A stretch of 64,000 nucleotides of DNA from Novosphingobium sp. UBA6272. GTDB taxonomy: Bacteria > Pseudomonadota > Alphaproteobacteria > Sphingomonadales > Sphingomonadaceae. Shown piece by piece: positions 25,171 to 33,448 of this stretch; the first letter of the stretch is position 1, and each line of letters begins with the position of its first letter. The notes under the pieces are model-generated. The model made no database searches. It saw only the letters and a list, made by a program, of their open reading frames with translations, and was not told where the DNA came from. Both the position numbers and the translations under genes were made by a program. The DNA is taken from the NCBI RefSeq assembly GCF_002440635.1, contig NZ_DJUW01000016.1, forward strand, positions 1-64,000. Direction: 5' to 3'.

Positions 25171-26351
25171 TCGGGTTTGATGAGGCTCAGGCGCTTTTGG
25201 TCGCAGCATTGCGGCCCCTGGCCAGCGAAGATGTGGCCTTGATCGATGCGTATGGCAGGGTGCTGGCTAAACCAATCTTTGCTGCGCTGCCATCACCGCG
25301 CCGTGACGTGTCGGCAATGGATGGCTTTGCTTTGCGTAATTCCGACGCAGCGATCGGCGCGCAGTTTCGGGTCGTGGGCCATAGCTTTGCTGGCGCGGCC
25401 CTGCCGCCAGCTGTCGGAGCAGGCGAAGCCGTTCGGATCTTCACTGGCGCGGCAATGCCGGAAGGCGCGGACCGAGTTGTCATGCAAGAGAATTGCTTGT
25501 TTGACGGCCAATCCATGACGATCACTTGCGGGTATGGTCCCGGCTGGCATGTCCGCAAAGCAGCCAGCGACTTCGCTGAAGGCGACTTGCTGCTGCCTGC
25601 GGGCCGGTTGCTTGATCCGCGCGCAATGATGGTGCTGGCGGGGGCAGACCAAGCTAAAGCCGCTGTCTATCGCCGCCCAACAGTCGCGATCATCGCGACC
25701 GGAGATGAACTGGCACCGCCAGGAACCGCGCGCGCCAATCCGTTGACAATTCCGGAGTCAGTGTCATTCGGTATCGCAGCGATGGCCGAACAATTCGGCG
25801 CAGCTATCGTTGCCCGTTATACCGGTGGCGATGAGTTGCTGGCCCTAAAGCGGTTGGCCGACGAGGCCTTGGCCGCAGCCAATCTGGTTATCGTTACCGG
25901 CGGTGCATCAGTGGGTGAACGTGATTACGCCAAAGCGATGTTCGCCGAGCACGAGCTGGAATTGCTGTTCCCGAAGGTCGCGATCAAGCCCGGCAAGCCT
26001 GTCTGGCTGGGGCAAGCACAAGGGCGCTGGGTGCTGGGTCTGCCAGGCAATCCCAGTTCGGCAATGGTTACAGCGCGTCTGTTCCTGGCGCCTTTGCTTG
26101 CAGGCCTGCAGGGGCGTGCCCCATCGGATGTGTTACTTTGGGAAGACCACAAGCTTGCAGCAACAGTCAAAGTCACAAGCGAAAGGACTTGCTTCATACG
26201 GGCTAGCCAATCCCCGGGCGGATTGTTGCCCGTCACCAATCAGGATTCGGGTGCGCAGAGTGCTCTGTCACAGGCGGAATACCTTATCCGGCTCGAACCT
26301 GGCACAGGGCAGAAAGTTGCCAGCGGTTTTGCGCGCGCCTTGAAATTTTGA
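25167..26351 (+). CDS. moeA: Molybdopterin molybdenumtransferase MoeA
   Basis: This 394-residue enzyme inserts molybdate into adenylylated molybdopterin. Conserved pieces are SAMDGFALR near residue 50, IIATGDEL near 175, VTGGASVGERDY near 245 and GLPGNPSSAMV near 290. The start is ATG 25167 within the moaB stop; the frame runs further upstream but inside moaB. It is the last gene of the narK-led operon, whose genes are joined by overlaps or gaps of at most five bases. Confidence 0.94.
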   Translation: MIGFDEAQALLVAALRPLASEDVALIDAYGRVLAKPIFAALPSPRRDVSAMDGFALRNSDAAIGAQFRVVGHSFAGAALPPAVGAGEAVRIFTGAAMPEGADRVVMQENCLFDGQSMTITCGYGPGWHVRKAASDFAEGDLLLPAGRLLDPRAMMVLAGADQAKAAVYRRPTVAIIATGDELAPPGTARANPLTIPESVSFGIAAMAEQFGAAIVARYTGGDELLALKRLADEALAAANLVIVTGGASVGERDYAKAMFAEHELELLFPKVAIKPGKPVWLGQAQGRWVLGLPGNPSSAMVTARLFLAPLLAGLQGRAPSDVLLWEDHKLAATVKVTSERTCFIRASQSPGGLLPVTNQDSGAQSALSQAEYLIRLEPGTGQKVASGFARALKF

Positions 26352-26403
26352 TTTTCGCAACCTGAATTGCCGATCGCATGACTGTGAAAAAGAGGCCTGC
26401 ACT

Positions 26404-26427
26404 AAGGTAGTGACTAATTACTATCTT
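26404..26427. promoter_or_regulatory. Imperfect palindrome, candidate TetR operator
   Basis: A 24-base imperfect palindrome centred on GACTAATT (TAGT..ACTA inner arms, 18 of 24 positions symmetric) ends 16 bases before the tetR start, where TetR-family proteins usually bind to repress themselves and their exporter operon. Confidence 0.5.
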
Positions 26428-26443
26428 TACGTTATCGTAGCCT

Positions 26444-27040
26444 ATGACCCGAAAAAAGCTCCCTGCCGATGTGCGCCGGGCCGCAACCGTTGAAGCGGTG
26501 ATCGCCCTAGCGGCTGCGACCAATCCCGCCGACATCACAACTGCACAGATTGCGGCATTTATGGGCGTGACCCAAGGAGCGCTGTTTCGCCATTTTTCCG
26601 ACAAGGAAGCTGTCTGGTTGGCCGTGATGGACTGGACGAGCGATACCCTCCTAGCGCGAATTGATGGAGTTGCTGGAGCAACGCCGAAGGATAGATTGCA
26701 GGCCATCTTCGCTGCCCATGTCGAGTTCGTTGTAGAGCATGTCGGAGTCCCCCGAATCCTGTTCGGTGAGTTGCAGCGCGATGCTGACGCCCCCGGTAAG
26801 GTGAGGGTGCGGGCGCTGATGAGCGGTTATCGTAGTCGTGTGCTTGGCCTGCTCGAACTTGCCAAGGCGCAAGGCCAGATAGACGAAAAGGCTGACTGCG
26901 CCGCAGCCGCCACTATGTTCCTTGGCATGGTGCAAGGGCTGGTGATGCAGGCGATGGCGGCCGATGATTTCACCACAATGCCTGCGACATCGGCGAGGCT
27001 TTTCGAAGTCTTCCTGGATGGGCTGCGAGGAGCCAAATGA
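26444..27040 (+). CDS. TetR-family regulator of the adjacent exporter
   Basis: This 198-residue protein has an N-terminal TetR helix-turn-helix (about 18-65, with TAQIAAFMGVTQGALFRHF) and a helical ligand-binding domain. It starts a four-gene operon (regulator, membrane fusion protein, permease, ATPase) in which neighbouring genes overlap by 4 to 8 bases, so it most likely represses this operon through the palindrome just upstream. The ligand cannot be told from the sequence. Confidence 0.88.
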   Translation: MTRKKLPADVRRAATVEAVIALAAATNPADITTAQIAAFMGVTQGALFRHFSDKEAVWLAVMDWTSDTLLARIDGVAGATPKDRLQAIFAAHVEFVVEHVGVPRILFGELQRDADAPGKVRVRALMSGYRSRVLGLLELAKAQGQIDEKADCAAAATMFLGMVQGLVMQAMAADDFTTMPATSARLFEVFLDGLRGAK

Positions 27041-28218
27041 CCTTGCCGTTCACCATGAGCCGCCGTGGATGGACAATGCTGGCAGTGCTGGTGCCCTTGC
27101 TGTTGCTGTTTGCCTGGGTCGCCCTTCGATCCGGCCCGTTGGCACCGATCAACGTGACAGTCACCCAAGTGGAAGAGCGTAACGTTTCCCCGGCCATGTT
27201 CGGCATCGGCACCGTCGAAGCGCGCTACACGCAAAAGGTCGGGCCGACTGCTGCGGGCCGGGTGACAATGGTCGCCGTGGATGTGGGCGATACAGTGGTG
27301 GCAGGGCAATTGCTGGCGCAAATCGATCCCATCGACCTCGACCAGCGGATTGATGCTGCAGCTGGCGGGACCGCTCGGTCTGCCGCGCTGGAACAGGCCG
27401 CCATCGCGCAGATTGCGGATGCGAACGCCCGGGTCGTTCTCACCCGATCCGTACTAGCACGGACGGAACATCTGAAACGGGGGGGCTGGGTCACCGATGC
27501 GATGGTCGATCAGCGCCGACAGGAGTTGGCTGCAGCACAGGCAGGGCTTGCCGCTGCACAAGCCAATCGCAGTGCCGCCGCAATGGATCGTGGACGTTTG
27601 GGCTCTGAGCGCGCGGCGCTAGTCGAACAACGCGCCAACCTGCGCCTTGTCGCACCACATGCCGGCCTCGTGGTCCGCAGGACGGCCGAACCGGGCACGA
27701 CCGTCGTCGCCGGCCAGGCGGTGATTGAGATCATCGATCCTGCGCAATTGTGGATCAATGTGCGCTTTGACCAAACCCAATCGGCCGGACTGGCTACGGG
27801 TCAAGCGGTGCGGATCGCTTTGCGGTCAAGGCCAGACGCGCCCCTAACAGGGACAATCGAACGCGTCGAACCCATGGCGGATGCTTTGACGGAAGAAGTG
27901 CTGGCAAAGGCGCGGTTCGCTATCACCGGAAACTTACCATCAATTGGTGAACTGGCCGAAGTAACAGTGGCGTTGCCAGCGCAACCAAAAACATTGGCCA
28001 TTCCCAATGCAGCCGTTCACCGGATCGATGGTCACGTTGGCGTCTGGGTGATCCGTGATGGTGATCTTGTATTTGCACCAGTCAAGTTGGGTGCCGAGGA
28101 TTTCGGCGGCTGGGTGCAGGTCTTGGGCGGCCTTTCAAAGGGCGAAAGGATCGTGCTGCATAGCGCGAAGGCACTCTCGGCTAACAGCCGGTTCAGCATT
28201 GTCGATGCGCTGCCATGA
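27037..28218 (+). CDS. HlyD/DevB-like periplasmic adaptor protein
   Basis: The 393-residue protein has one N-terminal membrane anchor (about 12-30, MLAVLVPLLLLFAWVAL), a biotinyl-lipoyl-like part (VGPTAAGRVTMVAVDVGDTV), a long alanine-rich helical hairpin (about 100-200) and C-terminal beta domains. Such adaptors bridge an inner-membrane pump to an outer-membrane channel. Together with the following permease and ATPase it makes a DevBCA-like exporter. No outer-membrane channel gene is adjacent, so one would be shared from elsewhere. Confidence 0.88.
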   Translation: MTLPFTMSRRGWTMLAVLVPLLLLFAWVALRSGPLAPINVTVTQVEERNVSPAMFGIGTVEARYTQKVGPTAAGRVTMVAVDVGDTVVAGQLLAQIDPIDLDQRIDAAAGGTARSAALEQAAIAQIADANARVVLTRSVLARTEHLKRGGWVTDAMVDQRRQELAAAQAGLAAAQANRSAAAMDRGRLGSERAALVEQRANLRLVAPHAGLVVRRTAEPGTTVVAGQAVIEIIDPAQLWINVRFDQTQSAGLATGQAVRIALRSRPDAPLTGTIERVEPMADALTEEVLAKARFAITGNLPSIGELAEVTVALPAQPKTLAIPNAAVHRIDGHVGVWVIRDGDLVFAPVKLGAEDFGGWVQVLGGLSKGERIVLHSAKALSANSRFSIVDALP

Positions 28219-29417
28219 TCAGCCTGGCCGGGCGCGACATCCTGCATGGCTGGGGAAAATTTGTGCTCACCGGCATGGGATTGGGATTGTTGATCGGCGT
28301 CACCCTGTCGATGGCCGGGGTTTATCGCGGAATGGTCGATGACGCGCAGGCCTTGCTCGACAACAGCAGGGCTGACTTGTGGGTTGTGCAAAAGGACACG
28401 CTTGGCCCCTATGCCGAGCCCTCCAGCCTGACCGAGGATAGCGAGCGGCCGATTCAGGCGATGCGCGGTGTCGCTCAGGCAGCGGGCGTCACCTATCTCA
28501 CCATGCAGATCGCTCATGGTGACAAGGATGTGCGGGTGATGGTCGTCGGGGCGGAAATGGGCGAACCGGGATTGCCCGGCCAACCCACTCATCTGATTTC
28601 CGGACGCCAGATCGTGCGCGGTCATTATGAAGCTGTGGCCGATGTGAAGACCGGCTTCGCGATCGGCGACCACGTCAGAGTGCGCCGCAACCTTTACACC
28701 ATCGTCGGACTAACAAGCAGAATGGTGTCGTCGGGTGGTGACCCGATGCTGTTCCTTTCGCTGAAGGATGCCCAGACTGCCCAGTTCCAGAAGGACAGCG
28801 ACGCCATTGTCCGCCAGCGGGCGCGCACGGCTGCGAATCCGCAACTGAACCCGCCAGGCAATCCGGCGGTGGCGCAAGCCGTGAACGCCGTTCAATCGGG
28901 CAATACCAACGTCAATGCCATTCTGGTCACCATCACGCCGGATGCCAATCCCGATGAAGTCGCCGCCGACATCCGCCGCTGGCAACGCCTGACAGTTTAT
29001 ACACGCGCAGAAATGGAAGAGATTCTGGTGCAGAAGCTGATTGCCAACTCGGCCCGGCAAATTGCTATGTTTCTGGTCATCCTGTCGATTGTCAGCGCAG
29101 CCATCGTGGCCTTCATCATCTACACCATGACCATCGGCAAGATCCGCGAAATTGCAGTGCTGAAGCTCATCGGCACCCGCAATCGCACGATCTCTTGGAT
29201 GATCCTGCAACAGGCGCTGGGGCTGGGATTGATCGGCTTCATCGTTGGCAAGATCGCGGCCAGCCTATGGGCGCCCTTCTTCCCCAAATACGTCCTGCTG
29301 CTGCCATCGGATTCGATCCTGGGCTTCGTGGCGGTGATGCTGATCTGCACATTGGCCAGCTTCCTGGCTATCCAGGCCGCGATCAAGGTCGATCCGGCGG
29401 AGGCGATCGGTGGCTGA
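28215..29417 (+). CDS. ABC transporter permease, DevC/FtsX-like
   Basis: The 400-residue protein has one N-terminal transmembrane helix, a large periplasmic domain (about 45-270), and three C-terminal helices (about 285-395), which is the MacB/FtsX permease topology. The first helix is around GMGLGLLIGVTLSMAGV. It overlaps the adaptor gene by four bases and the ATPase gene by eight. Confidence 0.88.
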   Translation: MISLAGRDILHGWGKFVLTGMGLGLLIGVTLSMAGVYRGMVDDAQALLDNSRADLWVVQKDTLGPYAEPSSLTEDSERPIQAMRGVAQAAGVTYLTMQIAHGDKDVRVMVVGAEMGEPGLPGQPTHLISGRQIVRGHYEAVADVKTGFAIGDHVRVRRNLYTIVGLTSRMVSSGGDPMLFLSLKDAQTAQFQKDSDAIVRQRARTAANPQLNPPGNPAVAQAVNAVQSGNTNVNAILVTITPDANPDEVAADIRRWQRLTVYTRAEMEEILVQKLIANSARQIAMFLVILSIVSAAIVAFIIYTMTIGKIREIAVLKLIGTRNRTISWMILQQALGLGLIGFIVGKIAASLWAPFFPKYVLLLPSDSILGFVAVMLICTLASFLAIQAAIKVDPAEAIGG

Positions 29418-30111
29418 AGGCATCATCCTTGAGAATGTCGTCAAAACCTACGGCAGCGGGGATACGGCGGTTCATGCCCTGCGCGGGGTAGACATGGCCG
29501 TAGCCAAAGGTGAAGTCGTAGGGCTGATCGGGCCATCGGGTTCGGGCAAGAGCACCCTGCTCAAATGCCTCGGTGCGGTGATCGAGCCGACATCAGGCAA
29601 GATGACAATCGGTGACCAGTGCATTTATGACAATGGCTGGAAAGTGCGCGATCTGCGCGCGCTACGCCGTGATATGATCGGTTTTATATTTCAGGCGCCC
29701 TATCTGATCCCGTTTCTCGATGTAACCGACAATGTCGCGCTGCTGCCCATGCTTGCCGGAAAGGCAAATGCAGAGGCTCGAAAGATGGCCCGCGATCTGC
29801 TTGATGCGCTGGATGTCGGCCACCGTGCAGCCGGGATGCCCTCACAGCTTTCCGGTGGGGAACAGCAGCGCGTGGCGATTGCCCGCGCTCTGATCAATCG
29901 CCCGCCGGTTATCCTTGCCGATGAACCCACCGCGCCGCTGGATGGCCAGCGCGCGCTAGCCGTGGTGGGCCTGCTCAATGACATGGCGAGGCAATTTGAT
30001 ACGGCGATCATTATCGTCACCCATGACGAAAAGATCATCCCGACCTTCAAGCGGCTTTACAATATTCGTGACGGCCGGACAGTTGAAGAGGTGCAAGGTC
30101 AGGCGGCATAG
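29410..30111 (+). CDS. ABC transporter ATP-binding protein, DevA/LolD-like
   Basis: The 233-residue ATPase has Walker A GPSGSGKST near residue 44, the signature LSGGEQQRVAIARAL near 141 and Walker B ILADEPTAPLD near 166. It starts with GTG at 29410 inside the permease gene. The ATPase, permease and adaptor form a tripartite exporter; the substrate is unknown. It is the last recognisable gene before the right end of the mobile element. Confidence 0.92.
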   Translation: MAEGIILENVVKTYGSGDTAVHALRGVDMAVAKGEVVGLIGPSGSGKSTLLKCLGAVIEPTSGKMTIGDQCIYDNGWKVRDLRALRRDMIGFIFQAPYLIPFLDVTDNVALLPMLAGKANAEARKMARDLLDALDVGHRAAGMPSQLSGGEQQRVAIARALINRPPVILADEPTAPLDGQRALAVVGLLNDMARQFDTAIIIVTHDEKIIPTFKRLYNIRDGRTVEEVQGQAA

Positions 30112-30756
30112 CATCATTTCGGCGTATTTTCAATTACATGCAGCCGTCAGCATGACTTAGATCTAATCTGCGCAAACACCTTCCACTATAAGATGATGGT
30201 TTGCCGCTTATATCGCAGGCAACGAGTGGCAACTTTCATCAGAGAGGCGATCATATACTGCCTACCCGCTCTGGGCCCAGTTGTTGCCATCATTCTTTAA
30301 AACATGAGTCGGTGAATGGACGGCGGCTATTGGCGAGCCAGTTGGTTCAAATGAACGACCGCAATGTCAGCGATTGCTGCCCTTCGGGCGACCTGCTCTA
30401 TCCGCTGGCGCGGACCGGGCCTGGAGTCCCGGCCCATACGGGTGACGATCAGGAGCAGGAAAGTTGAGCGGGAATTGTAAGGGACGCACTCTGTCCCGCG
30501 CTGGCGCGCTCCTGAGGGTGCGGTGTCTTTGTGCTGACCCGCTGGCACTCTTTCCTCTCTCATTGCCGGGCGCCCGCTGACCCACAGGTCCGGGCGCAGG
30601 GCGTCCGACTGCTTCGCACCGTTGCAAGGGTGCCGTCTTTGATGGTACCGCTGCGCGGTCGCAGTGGGAGACATCTCGAGCTGCACTGCAACCATTTTCA
30701 GCGCATCTTCGTGTTGGTAACGGTGCGGGTAACTGCCAATTCTGTCGAATACGTTT
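30112..30756. other. Long region without a recognised gene at the element end
   Basis: These 645 bases hold only short overlapping frames in several phases, none with a recognised family or good ribosome site. A repeat TTGCC..GGCAA lies at 30201-30222. The stretch from about 30370 to 30690 is dense in stem-loops and is listed separately. The rest shows nothing I can name. Confidence 0.6.
30379..30666. ncRNA. Stem-loop-rich segment, candidate structured RNA or recombination region
   Basis: Within about 290 bases I can draw a series of hairpins: GCCC-ttc-GGGC (30379-30389); GGGAC..GTCCC (30481-30497); a 7-bp stem GCGCCCG..CGGGCGC with an inner GACC-caca-GGTC (30570-30597); GCACC..GGTGC (30616-30633); and CTGCG-cggt-CGCAG extended to 8 pairs with one wobble (about 30648-30668). 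This density is unusual for an intergenic region. It could be a structured RNA, or DNA structure used near the attachment site. Strand and borders are unknown, and I match it to no known family. Confidence 0.3.
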
Positions 30757-30771
30757 TTGATTTTTTATCAA
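30757..30771. repeat. AT-rich inverted repeat beside the attachment site
   Basis: TTGAT-TTTTT-ATCAA is a perfect inverted repeat in an AT-rich stretch 17 bases inside the tRNA-Pro fragment. With a five-base spacer it does not fit an FNR box. It may be a terminator-like or integrase arm-type site. Confidence 0.35.
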
Positions 30772-30788
30772 TATTTTGATCGGGATAC

Positions 30789-30810
30789 TCGAATCCTGTC
30801 TCCCCGACCA
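30789..30810 (+). repeat. tRNA-Pro 3'-end fragment, candidate attR
   Basis: TCGAATCCTGTCTCCCCGACCA is the 3' end of a tRNA: the T-loop core TCGAAT, T-stem strand, acceptor strand CTCCCCG, discriminator A and encoded CCA. It fits proline tRNAs, which start CGGGG and end in CCCCGACCA. The bases before it do not pair as a T-arm or continue into a tRNA, so only the 3' part is present. Such duplicated 3' ends are left by tyrosine integrases that insert into tRNA genes. T-rich sequence follows, as downstream of a real tRNA. Confidence 0.75.
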
Positions 30811-30908
30811 TTTTCGTCCTCAGCGACAATCCGATACAATTCGCGGCATGACAGGCTGGGCGGCATGTTGCATCGTTGCGTCCAGACAAATCGGCATGGG
30901 AGTTCAGC

Positions 30909-32303
30909 ATGCGCGAAACGGCAATCGCCTTGCACCGGTTCGGCCTTGGTGCCAGCGGGACAGAGGCCCCGCCGGGCGATCCCAAGGCCTGGTTGAAAGC
31001 GCAGCTGGTTCGCTATGAAGCCAAGCCTGCGGCACTTTCAGCGCTGCCCGGAACGCCCCGTCTGATCGAGATGCTGGTCGAAGCCCGTGACGACCGGCGC
31101 GATCGCAATGCCGCGGCCGAGCAGGGTGGCACCGATCCGATGGCCCGCAGCCGCGATATGCCGGGCCCGTTCCGCGACCTGCGCGATGCCTATACCGCTG
31201 CTGTTGGCGCCCGCACCCAGATCGCGCTTGGCACCGACACCCCCTTCGTCGAGCGGCTGGTCCACTTCTGGTCGAACCATTTCGCCATATCGATCGACAA
31301 GGTTTCGGTGCTGGGCTTTGCCGGGGCGTTCGAGTTCGAGGCGATCCGCCCGCATGTGCTCGGCAGGTTCGCCGATCTGCTGAGGGTGGTCGAGCGCCAT
31401 CCAGCCATGCTGCTCTACCTCGATCAAGCCGAATCGATCGGCCCTGACAGTCCGCTCGCCCAGCGCGCCGCCAATCGCGGTCGGACGCGCGGGCTTAACG
31501 AGAACCTCGCGCGCGAAATCCTCGAGCTGCATACGCTGGGGGTGCGTAGTGGTTATGGCCAGGAGGACGTCACCGAATTCGCCCGCGCGCTAACCGGCTG
31601 GACCATTGGCGGGCTGGCGCGCCAACCGGCCTTGCGCGGCCCCGGACCCGGTTTCTGGTTCGCCGCCCCGATCCACCAGCCCGGCGCGCGCACGATCATG
31701 GGCAAGCGCTATGGCCAGAGCGGCGAAGCCCAGGCCCAGGCCGTGCTAGACGATCTGGCAATGCATCCCGCCACCGCCAGACACATCGCGACCAAGCTGG
31801 CGCGTCACTTTGCGGCGGACGATCCCCCGCCCGCGCTGGTGGCGCGGCTGGAGCAGGCCTTCCTCAAATCGGGCGGTGACTTGCCGACGCTGTACCGCGT
31901 GCTGATCGATTCCCCTGAGACATGGACCGGCCCGGCCAAATTCCGCACCCCGTGGGAATGGTCGATCGCCGCACTGCGCGCGACCGGGGTCAGGGCGCTG
32001 CCCGGCCCCAACGCCGCCGGAGCCTTCAACCAGCTCGGCCAGTCGGTGTGGAAGCCGGGTTCTCCAGCAGGTTATGACGATACCGCGCCCAGCTGGGCCG
32101 GACCCGATGCGCTGTATCGCCGGGTCGAGGTGGCGCAACGGATCGCCCAGCGCACCGCTCCGGCGATCGATGCCCGCAAGCTGGCCGGCCAGATCTTCCC
32201 CGGTGCGCTGTCCGCTGCGACCAGCGAGGCGCTCGCCCGGGCTGAGAGCGGCGAACAGGCGCTGGCGCTGCTTCTGGTCTCGCCCGAAATGATGCGGAGG
32301 TAA
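30909..32303 (+). CDS. DUF1800 family protein
   Basis: The 464-residue protein belongs to the DUF1800 family, usually encoded beside a DUF1501 protein, as here. Family-typical parts include HRFGLGASG at the N-terminus, VHFWSNHFAIS near 125 and the central NENLAREILELHTLG near residue 200. The function is not established. ATG 30909 is supported by GGGAG 6 bases upstream; a start at 30876 would add eleven unlikely residues. It is the first chromosomal gene after the element end, and the DUF1501 gene follows after two bases. Confidence 0.9.
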   Translation: MRETAIALHRFGLGASGTEAPPGDPKAWLKAQLVRYEAKPAALSALPGTPRLIEMLVEARDDRRDRNAAAEQGGTDPMARSRDMPGPFRDLRDAYTAAVGARTQIALGTDTPFVERLVHFWSNHFAISIDKVSVLGFAGAFEFEAIRPHVLGRFADLLRVVERHPAMLLYLDQAESIGPDSPLAQRAANRGRTRGLNENLAREILELHTLGVRSGYGQEDVTEFARALTGWTIGGLARQPALRGPGPGFWFAAPIHQPGARTIMGKRYGQSGEAQAQAVLDDLAMHPATARHIATKLARHFAADDPPPALVARLEQAFLKSGGDLPTLYRVLIDSPETWTGPAKFRTPWEWSIAALRATGVRALPGPNAAGAFNQLGQSVWKPGSPAGYDDTAPSWAGPDALYRRVEVAQRIAQRTAPAIDARKLAGQIFPGALSAATSEALARAESGEQALALLLVSPEMMRR

Positions 32304-32305
32304 CG

Positions 32306-33445
32306 ATGTTTGATCGACGCCAGATCCTGATCGGCGGCGCGGCCGCCACGCTGTTTGCCCCGCGCATCGCCTTTGCCAGGGCCGAGACCGAACGCCGCCT
32401 GGTCTTCCTGATCCAGCGCGGCGCCGCCGATGGCCTCGCCACACTCGCGCCGACCGGGGATCCTGCCTATGCCGGGCTGCGCGGCGATCTCGCCGCCGAT
32501 CTGATGAGCCAGCCGAAACTGGGCGGGCTGTTTGCGCTCCACCCGGCGCTGAAGCAGCTCGGCGCAATGTACGGGTCAAATCAGGCGTTATTCGCCCATG
32601 CTGTCGCCTCGCCCTATCGCGATCGTTCGCATTTCGATGGGCAGAACGTGCTCGAGACCGGCGGGGCCCTGCCCTATGACCGCAAGGACGGCTGGATGAA
32701 CCGGCTGATCGGGCTGCTTCCTGGGGGCCCGCGCGGGCTGGCGATCTCTGCCACCGTGCCGACCGCGCTGCGCGGCGACGTGCAGGTGGCGAGTTATGCG
32801 CCATCCAATCTGCCCGACGCTCCGCAGGACCTGCTGCAGCGCGTAACCATGCTCTATGAAGGCGATCCGCAGCTTCACGGGTTGTGGAATGAGGCTTTGC
32901 AGACCCGCGCCATGGCGGCCGACCTGTCCACCGGCAATGTGCGCGGCGCGGCTGCGGCAGGCCAACTGATCGCTTCGCTGATGACCGGGGCCGAGGGCGC
33001 GCGGATCGTCATGGCCGAAAGCAACGGCTGGGATACCCACGCCGGCCAGCGCGCCCGGCTGAACAACCAGCTGACCGGGCTTGATGCAATGTTGGCCTCG
33101 CTGCGCGAGGGCTTGGGTCCGGCCTGGAGCGAAACGCTGGTCGTTGTCGCGACCGAGTTCGGCCGCACCGCTGCGGTAAACGGCACCGGGGGAACCGACC
33201 ACGGCACCGGCAGTCTCGCCATGTTGCTTGGCGGCACCGTGGCAGGCGGGCGGATCCTGTCCGATTGGCCGGGCCTCGGGCCAAGCCAGCTCTACGAGGG
33301 GCGAGACCTCAAGCCGACCCTGTCGATCGACGCCCTACTGGCCGGTGCCCTGGCCGAGCATTTCCGGATCGACCCGGCCCAGGCTGCACCGCAACTGTTC
33401 CCCGGCGGCGCGGGGAAGCCGATTTCGGGACTGATCCGGGCCTAG
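32306..33445 (+). CDS. DUF1501 family protein with Tat-like signal
   Basis: The protein (379 residues) begins MFDRRQILIGGAAATLFAPRIAFA, a twin-arginine-like export signal. The remainder is a DUF1501 domain of the alkaline-phosphatase-like/sulfatase fold group, with conserved parts such as SHFDGQNVLETG and VVVATEFGRTAAVNGTGGTDHG. The predicted place of action is the periplasm. It is almost always paired with DUF1800, suggesting a shared but unknown role. It converges on the next gene with a gap of three bases. Confidence 0.9.
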   Translation: MFDRRQILIGGAAATLFAPRIAFARAETERRLVFLIQRGAADGLATLAPTGDPAYAGLRGDLAADLMSQPKLGGLFALHPALKQLGAMYGSNQALFAHAVASPYRDRSHFDGQNVLETGGALPYDRKDGWMNRLIGLLPGGPRGLAISATVPTALRGDVQVASYAPSNLPDAPQDLLQRVTMLYEGDPQLHGLWNEALQTRAMAADLSTGNVRGAAAAGQLIASLMTGAEGARIVMAESNGWDTHAGQRARLNNQLTGLDAMLASLREGLGPAWSETLVVVATEFGRTAAVNGTGGTDHGTGSLAMLLGGTVAGGRILSDWPGLGPSQLYEGRDLKPTLSIDALLAGALAEHFRIDPAQAAPQLFPGGAGKPISGLIRA

Positions 33446-33448
33446 GCG

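Larger units (their letters stand above)
1..30810. mobile_element. Right-hand part of a putative integrative conjugative/mobilizable element in tRNA-Pro
   Basis: The block holds transfer genes (traA, traC, traD), a candidate oriT, ssb, a likely defence gene and a complete nitrate-respiration module. Its right end is a 22-base copy of a tRNA-Pro 3' end. Because that copy reads 5' to 3' on the plus strand, the intact tRNA and the rest of the element must lie to the left, outside the window. Housekeeping genes begin only to the right of this point. No integrase, traG/virD4 coupling protein or mating-pore gene is visible here, so they are off the left side or the element is only mobilizable. The boundary and extent are inference. 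Confidence 0.6.

Noticed and set aside
30327..30695. 122-codon minus-strand frame (and overlapping frames of 88 and 134 codons)
   Set aside because: Several phases stay open over the same GC-rich, hairpin-rich stretch; none has protein-family character.
30757..30771. Fourth FNR box
   Set aside because: TTGAT-TTTTT-ATCAA has a five-base spacer instead of four and lies at the element end with no oxygen-related gene next to it.
30740..30810. Complete tRNA gene
   Set aside because: Only the 3' end is present; the bases before it do not form the T-stem, anticodon arm or acceptor 5' strand.
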